Part shown: in pieces, positions 4,797-7,592 of the stretch
Numbering within the stretch: the first letter of the stretch is position 1
How the letters are laid out: each line of letters starts with the position of its first letter
Assembly: GCA_021846485.1 (NCBI GenBank)
Contig: JAJZWW010000147.1
Coordinates: 1 to 7,592 of the forward strand
DNA from: Actinomycetes bacterium
Lineage (GTDB): Bacteria > Actinomycetota > Acidimicrobiia > Acidimicrobiales > Palsa-688
Direction: 5' to 3'
DNA length: 7,592 nucleotides
Made by a program: the position numbers and the translations under genes
Notes under the pieces: model-generated
Seen by the model: only the letters and a program-made list of their open reading frames with translations
Database searches by the model: none
Told to the model about the DNA's origin: nothing

Positions 4797-6149
4797 TCAG
4801 CGGCAGCGGGCCAGCCGGTCGACGGCGTCACCGAGGGTCGCCACCCGCAGCGCCGGCAGCGGCAGGTCGGCGGGCGCGCTCTCGGGCACCACCGCCCGGC
4901 GGAACCCGAGCCGGGCGGCCTCCGAGAGCCGCCTGGCGGTGTGGGCGACCTGGCGCACCTCTCCTCCGAGGCCGACCTCGCCGACCACCACGGCATCGGA
5001 GGGCACCGGCGTCGAGCTCACCGCCGACGCCACCGCCAGGCACACCGCCAGGTCGGCGGCAGGCTCGCCGACCCTCACCCCCCCGACCACCGAGGTGTAC
5101 ACGTCCGAGCCGGAGGTCGGCACCCCGGCACGGCGTTGCAGCACCGCCAGCAGCAGGCCCAGCCTGCTCTGGTCGAACCCCGACGACGAGCGGCGGGGTG
5201 CGGGCAGCGTGGAGCCGACCACCAGCGCCTGGACCTCCACCAGCAGGGGCCTGAACCCCTCCATCGCCGGGAGCACGACCGACCCCGGCGATCCGTCGCG
5301 GCGGTCCCCGAGGAACACCCCGGCGGCGTCGGGCATCCCCCGCATACCCGAGTCGGTCATCTCGAACAGCCCCAGCTCTCCGGTCGGGCCGAAGCGGTGC
5401 TTGACGCAGCGGAGCAGTCGGAGGGCGTGGTGACGGTCTCCCTCGAACGTGAGCACCGTGTCGACCAGGTGCTCGAGGACCCGCGGCCCGGCCAGGGCAC
5501 CTTCTTTGGTCACGTGGCCGACGAGCACCGCCGCCCACCCGCCGGCGCGCGCCATGACCGCCAGCTCGTGGGCGCACCCCCGCACCTGGGACACCGAGCC
5601 CGGTGCGGACTCGAGGTCGGGGTCCCACACCGTCTGCACCGAGTCGACGACCACCACGTCGGGGCAGACCTGCTCGACCGCGGACCGGATGCCGGGCAGG
5701 CCGGTCTCGGCGACGAGCCACACCCCCGGAGCGCACACCCCCAGGCGCTCGGCCCGCCGCCGCACCTGGGGGCCGGACTCCTCGGCCGAGACCAGCAGGC
5801 AGCGGGACCCGGTCCCGGCCATCGCCCCGAGCACTTGGAGCAGCAGGGTCGACTTGCCGATCCCCGGCTCGCCCCCGAGGAGCGACACCGACCCCGCCAC
5901 CAGCCCGCCGCCGAGCACCCGGTCGAGCTCTCCCACGCCGGTCGCCACCGGGTCGGCCGCCCCGGCGTCGATCGCCCCCAGCTCGACGGCGGGCACAGCC
6001 GGCACGCCCCCCGCCGGCGCCCGCCTGGAGCGGACCACCTGCTCCTCCACCAGGCTGCCCCACGCGCCGCACGCCGGGCAGCGACCCGCCCAGCGCGGCG
6101 AGGAGCCCCCGCACTCGCCGCATCGATGGACCGTGCGCGCCTGGGGCAT
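4797..6149 (-). CDS. radA: RadA/Sms, DNA repair ATPase and branch-migration helicase
   Basis: 450 aa, normal family length. A hexameric RecA-like motor that extends and processes recombination intermediates alongside RecA. The N-terminal four-cysteine zinc finger has C10, C13, C24 and C27 (CGECGGSSPRWAGRCPACGAWGSL). The RecA core has Walker A GGEPGIGKST (92-101), Walker B VVVVDSVQT (165-173) and GHVTKEG (211-217). The RadA signature is KHRFG (250-254) rather than the usual KNRFG. The C-terminal Lon-protease-like domain spans about 285-450, with SDVYTSVVGGVRVGEPAADLA at 348-368 and GEVGLGGEVRQV at 390-401. The start ATG 6149 (MPQARTVHRCGECG) has no Shine-Dalgarno but a TACGGT -10 box 7 nt upstream, so leaderless translation is likely. 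Followed by disA. The protein is complete and looks functional. Confidence 0.97.
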   Translation of the reverse strand: MPQARTVHRCGECGGSSPRWAGRCPACGAWGSLVEEQVVRSRRAPAGGVPAVPAVELGAIDAGAADPVATGVGELDRVLGGGLVAGSVSLLGGEPGIGKSTLLLQVLGAMAGTGSRCLLVSAEESGPQVRRRAERLGVCAPGVWLVAETGLPGIRSAVEQVCPDVVVVDSVQTVWDPDLESAPGSVSQVRGCAHELAVMARAGGWAAVLVGHVTKEGALAGPRVLEHLVDTVLTFEGDRHHALRLLRCVKHRFGPTGELGLFEMTDSGMRGMPDAAGVFLGDRRDGSPGSVVLPAMEGFRPLLVEVQALVVGSTLPAPRRSSSGFDQSRLGLLLAVLQRRAGVPTSGSDVYTSVVGGVRVGEPAADLAVCLAVASAVSSTPVPSDAVVVGEVGLGGEVRQVAHTARRLSEAARLGFRRAVVPESAPADLPLPALRVATLGDAVDRLARCR

Positions 6150-6151
6150 GC

Positions 6152-6227
6152 GGGCAACCGTAACCTCGGGGTGGGACCCCTCCGCCTCCTGCCGGCGGGG
6201 GCCGGCGCCTACCGCCGCCGGTTGCCC
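6152..6227. repeat. 9-bp inverted repeat spanning the radA / protease divergent promoter region
   Basis: GGGCAACCG (6152-6160) and CGGTTGCCC (6219-6227) are exact reverse complements 67 bp apart. The left arm overlaps the radA -10 box and leader; the right arm covers the protease -35 box. The shared TTGCCC may be partly a promoter element, or the arms may be operator sites for one regulator. Confidence 0.45.
6157..6162 (-). promoter_or_regulatory. Candidate -10 box for leaderless radA transcript
   Basis: TACGGT on the minus strand (TAnnnT), 7 nt before the radA ATG. No good -35 hexamer at 16-19 bp. Prediction from spacing and the lack of a Shine-Dalgarno sequence. Confidence 0.45.
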
Positions 6228-6250
6228 ACCCGGCGAAGCGCAACTAGCGT
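6222..6250 (+). promoter_or_regulatory. Candidate sigma-A promoter for the secreted protease gene
   Basis: -35 TTGCCC (6222-6227), an ideal 17-bp spacer, then -10 TAGCGT (6245-6250), which ends 7 nt before ATG 6258. It is the best-formed promoter in the window and again implies a leaderless mRNA. Confidence 0.55.
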
Positions 6251-6257
6251 CCGAGGG

Positions 6258-7196
6258 ATGTCGGCGTCGGGCCCGAGCCTGCCGGCGCAGCGGCGCACTC
6301 CCCGCCCCCGGCGGGTGACGCTGTTGGCGTTGGTCTCCAGCGCCGTGCTAGTGGCCTCCCCCGTCCTCGCCACCCGGGCCGGGACGCTGGGCGGGAGCGC
6401 GCCGAGCCGGCTCCCGGTCCCGACCGCCGGCAGCTCCCAGAGCGCCCGGGGGTCGGCGCGCGCCTCCCTGCTCGCCGCTCTGCGCGCCTCGTCGCACCCC
6501 CCCCAGCCGGCCACCCACCCCTCCCCCCCGCCCTCCCCGGTGGGCGTCTTGTCGGTCGCCGGCTCCCCCTACCACTTCTGCTCGGCCAGCGTGGTGGACA
6601 GCCCGCAGGGCGACGTCGTGCTCACCGCTGCCCACTGCGTGGTCGGCACCGGACGCGACCTGGTGTTCGTGCCCGGCTACGACCGGGGACGGGAGCCCTA
6701 CGGCAGCTGGCAGGTCACCGCGGCGTACGCTGCACCGGCCTGGCTCCGGCACCGGGACCCGGCCGACGACTTCGCCTTCCTCCGGGTGGCGGCGCGCGAC
6801 GTCGACGGGCGCCCTACCGAGGTGCAGCAGCTGACCGGCGGGTACCGCCTCGGCGGCCCCCCACCCGCAGCGGCACGGGTCACCGTCGTCGCCTACGCCG
6901 CCGGGGCCGGTCACGCCCCCTTGCGCTGCGCCCCGTGGGTCCATTGGGCCCACGGGTACCCGGTGTTCGACTGCGCCGGCTACCCGGGAGGCACCAGCGG
7001 AGGCCCCTGGCTGAGCGTCGCCGCCGGCCGCACCGACACGATCCGCGGGATCATCGCCGGGTTCCACCAAGGGGGGTGCCGGGAGGACACGTCCTACTCA
7101 CCGACGTTCGGGTCGACGGTGGAGGCCGTCTACGAGCTGGCGGCCCGTGCAGGACCACCCGAGTCCCTCCCCCCCGCCGGACCCTCCGGCTGTTGA
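6258..7196 (+). CDS. Secreted trypsin-like (chymotrypsin-fold) serine protease
   Basis: 312 aa. The N-terminus looks like a Sec signal peptide: a basic stretch (R12, R13, R16, R18, R19), a hydrophobic core 20-38, and a likely cleavage after ASPVLA (A38). A Ser/Ala/Pro-rich linker (about 40-95) precedes the catalytic domain. The triad is visible: H126 in LTAAHCVV, D171 in DDFAFLRV and S247 in GGTSGGPW. Cysteines C108/C127 bracket the catalytic-histidine loop as in S1 proteases; C224/C239 and C274/C312 could form further disulfides. The start ATG 6258 is supported by the promoter 7 nt upstream and by the signal peptide. The open frame upstream is the shadow of radA on the other strand. Divergent from radA and convergent with clpC; nothing around it indicates a substrate. 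It likely acts outside the cell or in the cell wall. Family is firm, specificity unknown. Confidence 0.9.
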   Translation: MSASGPSLPAQRRTPRPRRVTLLALVSSAVLVASPVLATRAGTLGGSAPSRLPVPTAGSSQSARGSARASLLAALRASSHPPQPATHPSPPPSPVGVLSVAGSPYHFCSASVVDSPQGDVVLTAAHCVVGTGRDLVFVPGYDRGREPYGSWQVTAAYAAPAWLRHRDPADDFAFLRVAARDVDGRPTEVQQLTGGYRLGGPPPAAARVTVVAYAAGAGHAPLRCAPWVHWAHGYPVFDCAGYPGGTSGGPWLSVAAGRTDTIRGIIAGFHQGGCREDTSYSPTFGSTVEAVYELAARAGPPESLPPAGPSGC

Positions 7197-7243
7197 GCCG
7201 GAGGAGCGGCCGAGGCGGAGCGCGCCCGGACCCCGCACGCGGA

Positions 7244-7263
7244 CGCCCCCGCGCCCGGGGGCG
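7244..7263. terminator. Perfect GC hairpin between protease and clpC
   Basis: CGCCCCCG (7244-7251) pairs with CGGGGGCG (7256-7263) around a 4-nt loop CGCC. It is placed about 50 bases after the protease stop and about 40 after the clpC stop on the opposite strand, as expected for a bidirectional terminator of convergent genes. There is no T tract on either side. Confidence 0.55.
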
Positions 7264-7280
7264 GGGGGCGGGGGGGTGGG
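7257..7280 (+). other. G-quadruplex motif with three single-base loops
   Basis: G runs of 5, 6, 7 and 3 bases separated by single bases C, C and T. This fits the G3+N1 pattern associated with very stable parallel quadruplexes. The first run is also the 3' arm of the adjacent hairpin, so the two structures may compete. It would form in the coding strand and in the protease mRNA 3' UTR. Confidence 0.65.
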
Positions 7281-7299
7281 CGCCGGATGGGCGCCGAGG

Positions 7300-7592
7300 T
7301 CAGTCGCTTCCGGCGCCGGCGAGGGCGACCGGTGGGGGCTCGACCCCCTCGACCGCCCGGAAGACGATCCCGCCGTCCTCCACGTCCACGATGACCGTCT
7401 CTCCCGCCCGGAACTCCTTCCAGAGGATCTTCTCCGACAGCGGGTCCTCGACGAGGCGCTGGAGGGCCCGGCGCAGCGGTCGGGCGCCGAGGGCCGGGTC
7501 GTAGCCCTTGTCGACGACCAGGTACTTGGCGGCCTGGGTCAGCTCGATACCGAAGCCCTGGGCCTCGATCTGGACGCGCAGCCGCTTGATCA
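7300..7592 (-). CDS. clpC: ClpC-type AAA+ chaperone ATPase, C-terminal end, cut by window edge
   Basis: Only the last 96 residues are visible, covering the small C-terminal (D2 small) domain of a class I Clp ATPase. The hallmark is GYDPALGARPLRRALQRLVE (29-48), containing sensor-2 GARPLRR, followed by DPLSEKIL (49-56). ClpC unfolds substrates for the ClpP protease. The length after the sensor-2 motif and the acidic/hydrophobic tail fit ClpC better than ClpB, and clpC near radA/disA is common in actinobacteria. The nucleotide-binding domains and any ClpP-contact loop lie outside the window, so the ClpC-versus-ClpB choice rests on this tail and context. The stop TGA (7300-7302) faces the end of the protease gene. 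Confidence 0.85.
   Translation of the reverse strand, partial: IKRLRVQIEAQGFGIELTQAAKYLVVDKGYDPALGARPLRRALQRLVEDPLSEKILWKEFRAGETVIVDVEDGGIVFRAVEGVEPPPVALAGAGSD

Noticed and set aside
3407..4996. Minus-strand frame overlapping disA and the Crp/Fnr gene
   Set aside because: It is Arg/Pro/Gly-rich shadow coding out of frame with disA, with no domain, as expected in very GC-rich DNA.
6168..6180. Small stem-loop GGGGT-GGG-ACCCC in the divergent promoter region
   Set aside because: A five-base stem in such GC-rich sequence is expected by chance, and it lies upstream of both transcription starts.
4731..6257. Long plus-strand open frame leading into the protease
   Set aside because: It is the antisense shadow of radA. 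A signal peptide and a good promoter mark the real start at 6258.
1..7592. CRISPR array, tRNA/rRNA, riboswitch, insertion sequence or attachment site
   Set aside because: No regularly spaced repeats, no cloverleaf or rRNA sequence, no transposase and no terminal inverted repeats were found; the genes are nearly contiguous.

Overview
This is a very GC-rich, densely coded segment of an actinobacterial chromosome. The evidence is a CarD RNA-polymerase regulator, a GlxR-like Crp/Fnr protein, DisA next to RadA, ClpC, the MEP-pathway genes ispD and ispF, and Shine-Dalgarno-free starts sitting 6-10 nt behind TAnnnT -10 boxes. The combination clpC / radA-disA / carD-ispD-ispF is typical of Actinomycetota. 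The sequence style makes me think of Acidimicrobiia or a relative, but that is an inference.

Layout, left to right. (1) 1-2785, minus strand: a tightly packed cluster transcribed leftwards, carD > ispD > ispF (fused in frame to a CtaG-like membrane domain) > ilvA (cut by the window edge). Every junction in it is a stop/start overlap of the form NTGA. (2) 2786-2898: a divergent promoter region between carD and a plus-strand Crp/Fnr regulator (2899-3558). (3) 3559-3642: a short convergent spacer with a GC-rich stem and an 18-bp repeat of the 3' end of disA. (4) 3643-6149, minus: disA and, upstream of it, radA, each with its own apparent leaderless promoter. (5) 6150-6257: a second divergent promoter region. 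(6) 6258-7196, plus: a secreted trypsin-like serine protease. (7) 7197-7299: a convergent spacer with a perfect GC hairpin overlapping a strong G-quadruplex motif. (8) 7300-7592, minus: the C-terminal end of ClpC.

The genes fall into three themes. CarD and the Crp/Fnr protein are global transcription factors read from a shared divergent region. RadA and DisA link recombination or DNA-damage sensing to c-di-AMP. IspD and IspF are the third and fifth enzymes of the MEP route to isoprenoid precursors. No dedicated new defence or mobile system is visible. The most unusual item is the IspF-CtaG fusion: a complete IspF runs without a stop into the last five membrane segments of a caa3-type CtaG, whose usual first membrane segments and HMxxH motif are missing. 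It is either a genuine gene fusion or deletion, or an assembly artefact. No RNA gene, CRISPR array or insertion sequence was recognised, and there is no gene-free stretch longer than about 115 bases.
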